From NCBI GenBank assembly GCA_040255575.1, contig JBDZVF010000442.1:1-5209 (forward strand): a DNA stretch of 5,209 bases, written 5' to 3'. Shown one piece after another: positions 1 through 5,209 of this stretch. How positions within the stretch are numbered: position 1 is the stretch's first letter; each line of letters begins with the position of its first letter. Source of the DNA: JADGHX01 sp040255575. Lineage in GTDB: Bacteria > Pseudomonadota > Gammaproteobacteria > Steroidobacterales > Steroidobacteraceae. A program made the position numbers and the translations under genes. The notes under the pieces are model-generated. The model was not told where the DNA came from. It saw only the letters and a list, made by a program, of their open reading frames with translations, and made no database searches.

Positions 1-754
1 CCTTGAAGTTCGCGTCCACCCACACGTCCGACAGTGGCACAACCGCCATCAGCGGCGAGCCGGGCGAGACTCGCTGCCCGAGCTGCACATTTCGCTTGGC
101 AACGATGCCGGATACCGGCGCAGGAATGACGGTGCGCTGGTAATCGAGATACGCCGTGCGCAGCTGGGCTGCAGCGTTCCGAACGCGGGGATGGTTCGCA
201 ACCGTCGTCCCGTCGATGAGCGCTTCGTTTCCGGCGAGCTGCGCGCGCACCTCGTCGAGCCCGGCCTGCGCCGCGCGGAGAGCTTCGCGCGCATGCTGGA
301 TGTCTTCGCTCGAGACGGCGCCAGATTTCGCGAGCTTCTCCCGCCGCGCGAGGTCTGCCTGCGATCGTGCGACCTCCACTTGGCGTGCGGCGATCGACGC
401 CCGCAGCTCTGAGCTGCGAACGAACAGATTGCGGATTTCGCGAACCGCGCCGGCGAGCTCGGCTTCGTGCCGTGCCAGGGCGGCCTCAGTGTCCGCGCGG
501 TCGAGCTCAACGAGCATCTGCCCGGCCTGCACGAACTGCGTTTCATCCGCGCCGATTGCAGTAGCGATGCCGGCTACCTGTGGAGTCACGGGCACGATGT
601 TGCCGGCCACGTAGGCATCTTCGGTGGAGACCACGTAGCGAGCCACAGTGAGCCAGTAGATCGCAAACGCAACGCCGGCAAGCGCGAATACGCTGAATAT
701 CGCTGTGAGCAGCACGCGACGACGGCGGCTGAGGTTCGGGGTCGTTTCGGTCAT
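1..754 (-). CDS. emrA: EmrA/HlyD-family periplasmic adaptor of a multidrug efflux pump (3' end cut by window edge)
   Basis: Membrane-fusion protein that would link an inner-membrane pump to the outer-membrane channel encoded just upstream. The reading frame from the ATG at 754-752 stays open for 251 codons to base 1; EmrA proteins are about 390 residues, so roughly the last third is missing. Seen: basic N-terminus (RRRR at 10-13), a single membrane anchor at about residues 14-37, then the EmrA-type start of the lipoyl half-domain (STEDAYVAGN at 43-52, PQVAG at 58-62). A long Ala/Arg/Glu-rich helical hairpin covers about 85-185. The second lipoyl half follows (IPAPVSGIVAKR, LGQRVSPGSPLMAVVPL), and the frame ends in the family motif VWVDANFK. 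The start lies one base after the upstream stop codon, with only a weak GGAA eight bases before it, which suggests translational coupling. Family assignment is firm; the EmrA subgroup rests on these motifs. The exported drug cannot be told from sequence. Confidence 0.93.
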   Translation of the reverse strand, partial: MTETTPNLSRRRRVLLTAIFSVFALAGVAFAIYWLTVARYVVSTEDAYVAGNIVPVTPQVAGIATAIGADETQFVQAGQMLVELDRADTEAALARHEAELAGAVREIRNLFVRSSELRASIAARQVEVARSQADLARREKLAKSGAVSSEDIQHAREALRAAQAGLDEVRAQLAGNEALIDGTTVANHPRVRNAAAQLRTAYLDYQRTVIPAPVSGIVAKRNVQLGQRVSPGSPLMAVVPLSDVWVDANFK

Positions 755-755
755 G

Positions 756-2333
756 TCACTGTTTCCGTGCAAGGGACTGCGTGGCGATGTCGAAACCGCC
801 GCCCAGCGTTCGAATCAGGTTCAGATGGTTGTCGAGTGCGCGTGCGCGCAGATCCGCGTCGAGGTGGCGCTGCTGGAGAACCTGCGACTCCGCGGAGAGC
901 ACCGTCAGGTAATTACCAACGCCCTCGCGATAGCGAAGTGTCGCGAGGTCGTACGCTTCGCGCGCGGCCGCCATCGAAAGCCGCTGTTCCGAGCTCTGCG
1001 TGGCGACCGAACGGAACGCGGCAAGCTCGTCGGCGAGCTCGCGCAGCGCTTCGATCAGTGTGGAGTCGTACTGTGCGACGGCGGCCGCATAGTCCGCCTC
1101 GGTGGCCGCCAGATCGCCTCGCAGGGCGCCGCCGTCAAACAGCGGCAAATGCAGCGCCGGGCCTATGCTTGCCGTACGGCTGCCGGCATCCGCGAACTGG
1201 GACAGGCCAATGCTTTGAAAGCCTGCGAAGGCGAGGAGGTTGATATCCGGGTAAAACCTCGCGCGGGCAACTTTGATGTCGTGCGCAGCTGCTTCAACGC
1301 GCAGGCGGCTGGCCTCCACATCAGGGCGTCGCCCGAGGAGGTCCGCCGGGAGCTGCGAGGGCAGAAGTGCCTCGCCACTCATTGCACCGAGCCTGGGGCG
1401 CTCGATGCGCAACCCGCGATCCGGGCCTTGACCGACCAGCGCCGCCAACTGGTTCTGCGCGACTCGGACGGACTCCTCGAGTGCCGCGACGTCCTCCCTC
1501 GCGGCGGGCACGGCGCCTTCGGCTTGCTTCAGCTCGACTCGGGTGTCGAGACCGGCTTCCACTCGCTGACGCGTGAGTTCATGAATCTGTTCGCGCTGCG
1601 CGAGGGTGTCCCGGGCGATGTCGAGATGATCATGCGCACGAGCCAACTGCACGTAGGTGCGCGCTACCGCGGTGGCGAGCACCAGTCGCGCGGCGAACGC
1701 ATCTACCCGGGCGGCGTCAGCACGATCGAGAGCGGCGGCGAGTGCCGCGCGGTGCTTGCCCCAGAAATCGAGCTCATAGGAGAAGTCGAGCGCAACGCGA
1801 CTTTGTGTTTGCGTCGTGCCTGCCAAAGGCGGGGGAATGACGTCGTTTCCGCTGAAACGCTGGCGCGTGCTTCTCGCGTTCAGGTCGGCCTGTGGCCACA
1901 AGCTCGAGCGCGCGACGCCCGCTACGGCGACGGCCCGATCCAGCCGCGCTCGGGCGCTGGCGAGTGTCGGGCTCTGCGCCAGCGCTTCCTGTTCCAATTG
2001 ATCGAGTTGCGGGTCTGCGAAGGAACGCCACCAATCGGCTTCGGGCCAGGCGGAAGGGTCAGCAGAGATCGGAGCCGTCGTGGCCGCGAGCTGAAGCCCC
2101 GCGGCATCGCGCATCTGCGGCGGCGGCCCGGCATGGGGCAGCATGGCGCAGCCCGAGAGTATCAATGCACTCAGGAGCGCGAAGCCACTCAAGAGCGCGA
2201 AGCCCCGCGAGAACGTGAAGCTCCGCGAGAACGTGAAGCCCCGCGAGAGCGTCAAAGCGCCTGCTCGTCTCCCGGCAGGCAACCGCGCGAGCGCACCCGA
2301 CGGGACCCCGTTGCCGGAAATTCTGCTCGACAT
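756..2333 (-). CDS. Outer-membrane efflux channel lipoprotein, NodT/OprM (RND-type outer membrane factor) family
   Basis: TolC-like trimeric channel that would carry substrates from the EmrA-type adaptor across the outer membrane. The frame is 525 residues. A lipobox LSGC places the lipidated cysteine at residue 62, leaving a mature protein of 464 residues, normal for the family. Seen: the family's WW-x-x-F-x-DPQLDQL block (101-113), LDFSYELDFWGK (182-193), and the end of the first OEP repeat (QRVEAGLDTRVELKQAE, 256-272). LPADLLGRRPDVEASRLR starts the second repeat (328-345), followed by FYPDINLLAFAG and LPLFDGGALRGDL. There are two OEP repeats in all. The ATG at 2333 has GAGAGG about 11 bases upstream. 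The leader before the cysteine is long (61 residues), arginine-rich, and built from hexapeptide repeats, so an internal TTG start (residue 18 or 27) is possible. The gene is first in the operon, its stop one base before emrA. An NodT-type lipoprotein paired with an EmrA-type adaptor is common in high-GC proteobacteria. Confidence 0.93.
   Translation of the reverse strand: MSSRISGNGVPSGALARLPAGRRAGALTLSRGFTFSRSFTFSRGFALLSGFALLSALILSGCAMLPHAGPPPQMRDAAGLQLAATTAPISADPSAWPEADWWRSFADPQLDQLEQEALAQSPTLASARARLDRAVAVAGVARSSLWPQADLNARSTRQRFSGNDVIPPPLAGTTQTQSRVALDFSYELDFWGKHRAALAAALDRADAARVDAFAARLVLATAVARTYVQLARAHDHLDIARDTLAQREQIHELTRQRVEAGLDTRVELKQAEGAVPAAREDVAALEESVRVAQNQLAALVGQGPDRGLRIERPRLGAMSGEALLPSQLPADLLGRRPDVEASRLRVEAAAHDIKVARARFYPDINLLAFAGFQSIGLSQFADAGSRTASIGPALHLPLFDGGALRGDLAATEADYAAAVAQYDSTLIEALRELADELAAFRSVATQSSEQRLSMAAAREAYDLATLRYREGVGNYLTVLSAESQVLQQRHLDADLRARALDNHLNLIRTLGGGFDIATQSLARKQ
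2151..2258 (-). repeat. 18-bp tandem repeat encoding the hexapeptide-repeat signal sequence of the channel lipoprotein
   Basis: Five adjacent 18-bp units lie at 2169-2186, 2187-2204, 2205-2222, 2223-2240 and 2241-2258. A sixth, more diverged unit at 2151-2168 abuts the lipobox cysteine codon. On the plus strand, units 1 and 2 differ at one base, and units 3 and 4 also differ at one base. Read on the minus strand in frame they encode six-residue units of pattern x-F/L-x-F/L-S-R/S, for example GFTFSR and two copies of GFALLS. The three units nearest the cysteine form the hydrophobic core; the three distal units each end in Ser-Arg. Because 18 is a multiple of three, copy-number change would lengthen or shorten the leader without a frameshift. 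Confidence 0.85.
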
Positions 2334-2350
2334 CGCCGTCCGCGCCTCTC

Positions 2351-2381
2351 GTTGTCAACATCCGTTGACAACAGATGTTGA
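2351..2381. promoter_or_regulatory. Probable TetR-family operator, overlapping dyads (proximal to the efflux operon)
   Basis: A perfect 9-bp inverted repeat, GTTGTCAAC (2351-2359) and GTTGACAAC (2364-2372), is separated by ATCC. A second perfect dyad overlaps it: TCAACATC (2355-2362) with GATGTTGA (2374-2381). Several related half-sites in a small space, between a divergent TetR-family gene and an efflux operon, fit binding by one or two repressor dimers. The site sits over the predicted start of the efflux transcript. The repeats are directly visible; binding by the neighbouring regulator is inference from layout and from the usual habit of this family. Confidence 0.65.
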
Positions 2382-2404
2382 TCCCGTGCTCCTCGCTTTG
2401 TCAA
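2375..2404 (-). promoter_or_regulatory. Candidate sigma-70 promoter of the efflux operon
   Basis: On the minus strand a perfect -35 hexamer TTGACA (2404-2399) is followed after 18 bases by CAACAT (2380-2375), a poor -10 with three of six matches. Transcription would begin near 2368, giving a leader of about 35 bases before the ATG at 2333. The -35 and -10 elements both lie inside the inverted-repeat half-sites, so a bound repressor would block the promoter. The position and the -35 are good; the -10 is weak, so this is tentative. Confidence 0.35.
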
Positions 2405-2416
2405 CAGGTGTTGATT
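2398..2416. promoter_or_regulatory. Second probable TetR-family operator (proximal to the regulator gene)
   Basis: TTGTCAACA at 2398-2406 repeats exactly the nine bases at 2352-2360. It forms a short perfect dyad, TCAACA (2401-2406) and TGTTGA (2409-2414), with two bases between. It lies 16-32 bases before the regulator ATG and covers the -35 of the divergent efflux promoter, so one bound dimer could affect both directions. The adjacent GATTAAAC may be the -10 region of the regulator gene, but no matching -35 was found. Confidence 0.55.
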
Positions 2417-2429
2417 AAACTGCGAGCCC

Positions 2430-3005
2430 ATGAACGCAACCGAACCGAAGCCCCGGCGGGGCGATGCGACCCGCGCCACCATCCTTGCCGCCGCCCGCGA
2501 GCGATTCGCCAGCGACGGTTACGAACGCGCTACGATCCGCGCCATCGCCGCGGACGCGGGCATCGATCCGGCGCTCGTCATGCGCTACTTCGGCAACAAG
2601 GAAGGCCTGTTCGCCGCCGCCGCGGAAATCGATCTCCGATTGCCGGATCTCGCAGCATTGCCGCGCAAGACGCTCGGCGCCGCAGTCGTCGAGCACTTTC
2701 TTTCACGCTGGGAAGACGACGAGATCCTGCAGGGTCTGCTGCGCGTCGCGGCGACGAATGCGCAGGGCGCAGAACGGCTGCGCTCAGTCTTCGCCACGCA
2801 GCTCGTGCCGCGGCTGACGGCGGTATGTGGCGACCCGAAATCCGGCGCGCAGCGTGCCGGTCTCGTCGCCAGCCAGTTGATGGGCTTCGCGCTCTGCCGC
2901 TACATTCTCGAGCTGCCGCCAGTGGCAACGCTGCGGCGTGCGGATGCGGTCAAGTGGCTCGCCCCCACCATCCAGCGCTATCTCACCGGCGACCGCCCCG
3001 ACTGA
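2430..3005 (+). CDS. TetR/AcrR-family transcriptional repressor, likely controlling the divergent efflux operon
   Basis: DNA-binding repressor of 191 residues, a normal length for the family, acting as a dimer in the cytoplasm. Seen: the N-terminal TetR domain at about residues 13-61. Helix 1 is ATRATILAAARERFASDGY. The helix-turn-helix is TIRAIAADAGIDPALVMRYF (35-54), followed by the family signature GNKEGLF. The rest is a helical ligand and dimer domain whose end (RAGLVASQLMGFALCRYILE, then LAPTIQRYL) resembles, from memory, the class Pfam calls TetR_C_16. The ATG at 2430 has no good ribosome site: GAG is only three bases away, so the transcript may be nearly leaderless. It is divergent from the channel gene across 96 bases full of inverted repeats, so autorepression and repression of the pump operon is the simplest reading. 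The inducing ligand is unknown. Confidence 0.92.
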   Translation: MNATEPKPRRGDATRATILAAARERFASDGYERATIRAIAADAGIDPALVMRYFGNKEGLFAAAAEIDLRLPDLAALPRKTLGAAVVEHFLSRWEDDEILQGLLRVAATNAQGAERLRSVFATQLVPRLTAVCGDPKSGAQRAGLVASQLMGFALCRYILELPPVATLRRADAVKWLAPTIQRYLTGDRPD

Positions 3006-3013
3006 GCGACTGA

Positions 3014-3035
3014 GCCGGCCGCCGAGGCCGGCCTT
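3014..3035 (+). terminator. Weak intrinsic terminator candidate after the regulator gene
   Basis: A perfect 7-bp stem GCCGGCC (3014-3020) and GGCCGGC (3026-3032) with a five-base loop lies nine bases after the regulator's stop codon. It is followed by only two thymines, so it lacks the usual T tract. Stem and location fit a terminator; efficiency is doubtful. Confidence 0.35.
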
Positions 3036-3071
3036 CAGGCATCTGCGACGGCCGGTGCGCGTCGAAGCACG

Positions 3072-3083
3072 GGCTTGCAAGCC
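3072..3083. promoter_or_regulatory. Perfect 12-bp palindrome upstream of the phosphoketolase gene
   Basis: GGCTTGCAAGCC is a perfect palindrome 67 bases before the phosphoketolase start, in the only non-coding stretch available for its promoter. It does not match the TTGTCAACA half-sites used upstream of the regulator, so any binding protein would be a different one. TTGCAA within it could also act as a -35, with an A-rich patch TAAGAAT (3102-3108) downstream, but the spacing of about 22 is too long. The palindrome is directly visible; a regulatory role is a guess. Confidence 0.25.
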
Positions 3084-3150
3084 GGCGGCCGGACGCTGGC
3101 GTAAGAATTGCTGCACCCGGAAAACCACCGGATGACCGAGCGTCGCCACC

Positions 3151-5209
3151 ATGCCGAAATCGACTCCCGACCCCGCCGAGCTTGTGCACGTTGATGCGCT
3201 CTGGCGCGCGGCCAATTACCTGTCCGTCGGCCAGATCTACCTGTATGACAATCCGCTGCTGAAAGAGCCGCTCGAGCGGCGCCACATCAAGCCGCGGCTG
3301 CTGGGCCACTGGGGCACCACTCCCGGGCTCAACTTCATCTACGCGCACCTCAATCGCTGCATCCGCAAGCGCGACCTCAACATGATCTACATCACCGGGC
3401 CCGGGCACGGCGGGCCGGCCCTGGTGGCGAACGCGTACCTCGAAGGCACCTACAGCGAGCTCTATCCGAACGTGGCGATGGACGAAGCCGGCATGCAGCG
3501 CCTGTTCCGGCAATTCTCGTTTCCGGGCGGGATACCGAGTCACGTCGCCGCCGAGGTGCCCGGGTCGATCAACGAAGGCGGCGAGCTCGGCTACTCGCTC
3601 GAGCACGCGTATGGCGCGGTGTTCGACAATCCAGGGCTCATCGCGGCTTGCGTCATCGGGGATGGCGAAGCGGAAACAGGCGCGCTCGCCACGAGCTGGC
3701 ACTCCAACAAGTTCCTCAACCCCGCGCGGGACGGGGCGGTGCTGCCGATCCTGCATCTCAATGGTTACAAGATTGCGGGACCAACGGTGCTCGCCCGGAT
3801 TCCGCGCGAGGAGCTCACGCAACTCCTGCAAGGCTATGGCTACAAGCCCTATTACGTGGAAGGGCACGAGCCCGACAACATGCACCGCCAGATGGCGAGT
3901 GTTCTCGATGAAGTGTTCGACGAGATCGCCGCGATCGAGCGCGCCGCGCGGCTGGAAGGCCGGACCACGCGACCGACCTGGCCGGTCATCGTGCTCGTGA
4001 GCCCGAAAGGCTGGACCGGCCCGAAGTTCGTGGACGGCAAGAAGACCGAAGGCTCGTTCCGTTCTCACCAGGTGCCGATGGGCGAGATGGACAAGGTGGA
4101 GCACATCCGTCTGCTCGAATCCTGGATGCGCAGCTACCGCCCCGAAGAGCTGTTCGATGAGCACGGCGGCGTACGCCCCGTGGTGCGCGAGGCCACTCCA
4201 GAAGGCTTGCGGCGGATGAGCGCGAATCCGCACGCGAATGGCGGCATCCTGCTGCGTGACCTGCGCATGCCGCGCTTCCAGGACTACGCGGTGGATGTGC
4301 AGGCCCCCGGCGCCGTCGTTGCCGAGAGCACGCGCGTGCAGGGCGAGCTCATACGCGACGTGCTGAACGAGAACCCGACCAACTTCCGCGTCTTCAGCCC
4401 GGACGAAACCGCCTCGAACCGCTGGTCCGCGGTGTTCGAGGCGACCGATCGCATGCTGATGGCCGACATCCACGAGGATGACGACCACGTCTCACGCGAA
4501 GGTCGCGTGATGGAAATGCTCAGTGAGAACCAGTGCCAGGGCTGGCTCGAAGGGTATCTCCTCACCGGGCGGCATGGATTCTTCTCCTGCTACGAAGCGT
4601 TCATCCACATCGTCGATTCGATGTTCAACCAGCACGCCAAGTGGCTCAAGGTGACGGCGAACATCCCCTGGCGGCGTCCCATCGCCTCCCTCAACTATCT
4701 GCTCACGTCGCACGTCTGGCGGCAGGACCACAATGGCTTCAGTCACCAGGATCCGGGCTTCATCGATCTTGTCGTGAACAAGAAGGCGCAGATCATCCGC
4801 GTTTTCCTGCCGCCCGATGCGAACTGCCTGCTCGAAGTGACGGATCATTGCCTGCGCAGCAGGAACAAGGTCAACGTGATCGTCGCCGGCAAGCAGCCCC
4901 AGCCGCAGTGGCTCAGCATGGAGCAGGCCATCATCCACTGCACGCTCGGGCTCAGCATCTGGCGCTGGGCGAGCTCGGACGATGGCGGTGAGTGCGATGT
5001 GGTGATGGTGTGCTGCGGAGACGTGCCCACACTCGAAACGCTCGCCGCGGTGGACATCATACGCATGCTCATCCCCGACCTGCGGGTGCGCGTGATCAAT
5101 GTGGTGGACCTCATGCGTCTGCAGCCTCCGCGCGAGCACCCGCACGGCCTGCCAGATCCCGATTTCGACGCGCTTTTCACGACGGACAAGCCAATCGTTT
5201 TCGCGTTTC
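3151..5209 (+). CDS. xfp: Xylulose-5-phosphate/fructose-6-phosphate phosphoketolase (3' end cut by window edge)
   Basis: Thiamine-diphosphate enzyme of the cytoplasm that splits xylulose 5-phosphate (often also fructose 6-phosphate) with phosphate into acetyl phosphate plus glyceraldehyde 3-phosphate or erythrose 4-phosphate. The frame is open for 686 codons to the edge; the family has about 790-825 residues. Seen: GHWGTTPGLNF with His53, GPGHGG with His86, IPSH with His131, phosphoketolase signature 1 EGGELGY (142-148), and signature 2 ending in the cofactor motif GDGE (170-173). Further on are EGSFRSHQVP with His306, SENQCQGW with Glu459, YLLTGRHGFFS, and QDHNGFSHQDPG (525-536). The histidines, Glu459 and Asn528 correspond to the active-site residues known in bifidobacterial enzymes. 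The late blocks CCGDVPTLETLAA, VVDLMRLQPP and FDALFTTDKP are intact. The ATG at 3151 is the only one after an in-frame TGA at 3133, though its ribosome site is poor. Whether it prefers xylulose or fructose phosphate cannot be told. Asn460 replaces the histidine usual after the glutamate. Confidence 0.97.
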   Translation, partial: MPKSTPDPAELVHVDALWRAANYLSVGQIYLYDNPLLKEPLERRHIKPRLLGHWGTTPGLNFIYAHLNRCIRKRDLNMIYITGPGHGGPALVANAYLEGTYSELYPNVAMDEAGMQRLFRQFSFPGGIPSHVAAEVPGSINEGGELGYSLEHAYGAVFDNPGLIAACVIGDGEAETGALATSWHSNKFLNPARDGAVLPILHLNGYKIAGPTVLARIPREELTQLLQGYGYKPYYVEGHEPDNMHRQMASVLDEVFDEIAAIERAARLEGRTTRPTWPVIVLVSPKGWTGPKFVDGKKTEGSFRSHQVPMGEMDKVEHIRLLESWMRSYRPEELFDEHGGVRPVVREATPEGLRRMSANPHANGGILLRDLRMPRFQDYAVDVQAPGAVVAESTRVQGELIRDVLNENPTNFRVFSPDETASNRWSAVFEATDRMLMADIHEDDDHVSREGRVMEMLSENQCQGWLEGYLLTGRHGFFSCYEAFIHIVDSMFNQHAKWLKVTANIPWRRPIASLNYLLTSHVWRQDHNGFSHQDPGFIDLVVNKKAQIIRVFLPPDANCLLEVTDHCLRSRNKVNVIVAGKQPQPQWLSMEQAIIHCTLGLSIWRWASSDDGGECDVVMVCCGDVPTLETLAAVDIIRMLIPDLRVRVINVVDLMRLQPPREHPHGLPDPDFDALFTTDKPIVFAF

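Noticed and set aside
49..546. A 165-codon minus-strand frame.
   Set aside because: It is on the same strand as the adaptor but in another frame. The adaptor frame carries all the family motifs, while this one is Ser/Arg-rich noise.
467..1243. A 258-codon plus-strand frame spanning the adaptor/channel gene junction.
   Set aside because: It overlaps two well supported minus-strand genes and its translation is Arg-rich low-complexity sequence without motifs.
2169..2258. The short tandem repeat considered as a CRISPR array.
   Set aside because: Units are directly adjacent with no spacers, 18 bp long and in frame with the lipoprotein gene, so it is a coding tandem repeat.
705..2381. A 558-codon open frame on the plus strand, with a Glu-Arg-rich repeat near its C-terminus.
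   Set aside because: It lies antisense to the channel lipoprotein, whose product has clear family motifs throughout. The Glu-Arg repeat is just the 18-bp repeat read on the other strand. Long antisense frames are expected in GC-rich coding DNA.
2983..4488. A 501-codon open frame on the minus strand.
   Set aside because: It is antisense to the phosphoketolase, which is unmistakable. The protein is rich in His, Arg, Val and Ala with no recognisable domain, typical of a GC-rich shadow frame.
4492..5145. A 217-codon minus-strand frame.
   Set aside because: It is antisense to the conserved C-terminal part of the phosphoketolase and shows no domain of its own.

Overview
The window is GC-rich throughout (by eye, strong G/C preference at third codon positions). 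It looks like the chromosome of a high-GC proteobacterium, probably gamma- or betaproteobacterial. The evidence is an outer-membrane lipoprotein of the NodT/OprM type next to an EmrA-type adaptor, which requires a Gram-negative double membrane. I cannot assign a genus from the sequence alone. No RNA genes, CRISPR array, insertion sequence or integration site were seen.

Left half, minus strand (1-2333): two genes of a tripartite efflux operon, read right to left. First comes an outer-membrane efflux channel lipoprotein (756-2333). After one base comes an EmrA/HlyD-type periplasmic adaptor (754 to beyond base 1, C-terminus missing). An inner-membrane pump, most likely an EmrB-type major facilitator, would be expected just beyond the left edge, but it is not in the window. 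The leader of the channel lipoprotein is unusual: it is encoded by a run of 18-bp tandem repeats that builds a hexapeptide-repeat signal sequence.

Centre (2334-3005): a 96-bp divergent intergenic region dense in inverted repeats built from a TTGTCAACA half-site, followed on the plus strand by a TetR-family repressor gene (2430-3005). The arrangement strongly suggests that the repressor controls both itself and the efflux operon, probably releasing DNA when it binds a toxic compound exported by the pump.

Right half, plus strand (3006-5209): a 145-bp gap with a weak hairpin terminator and a 12-bp perfect palindrome, then a xylulose-5-phosphate/fructose-6-phosphate phosphoketolase (from 3151, running off the right edge with about 110-120 residues missing). 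This is a central carbon enzyme making acetyl phosphate and has no evident link to the efflux genes. An acetate kinase or phosphotransacetylase gene often follows it in other genomes, but that lies outside the window.

Most of the content is recognisable. The best candidates for something undescribed are the repeat-built lipoprotein leader and the operator cluster. I did not find a convincing wholly new system.
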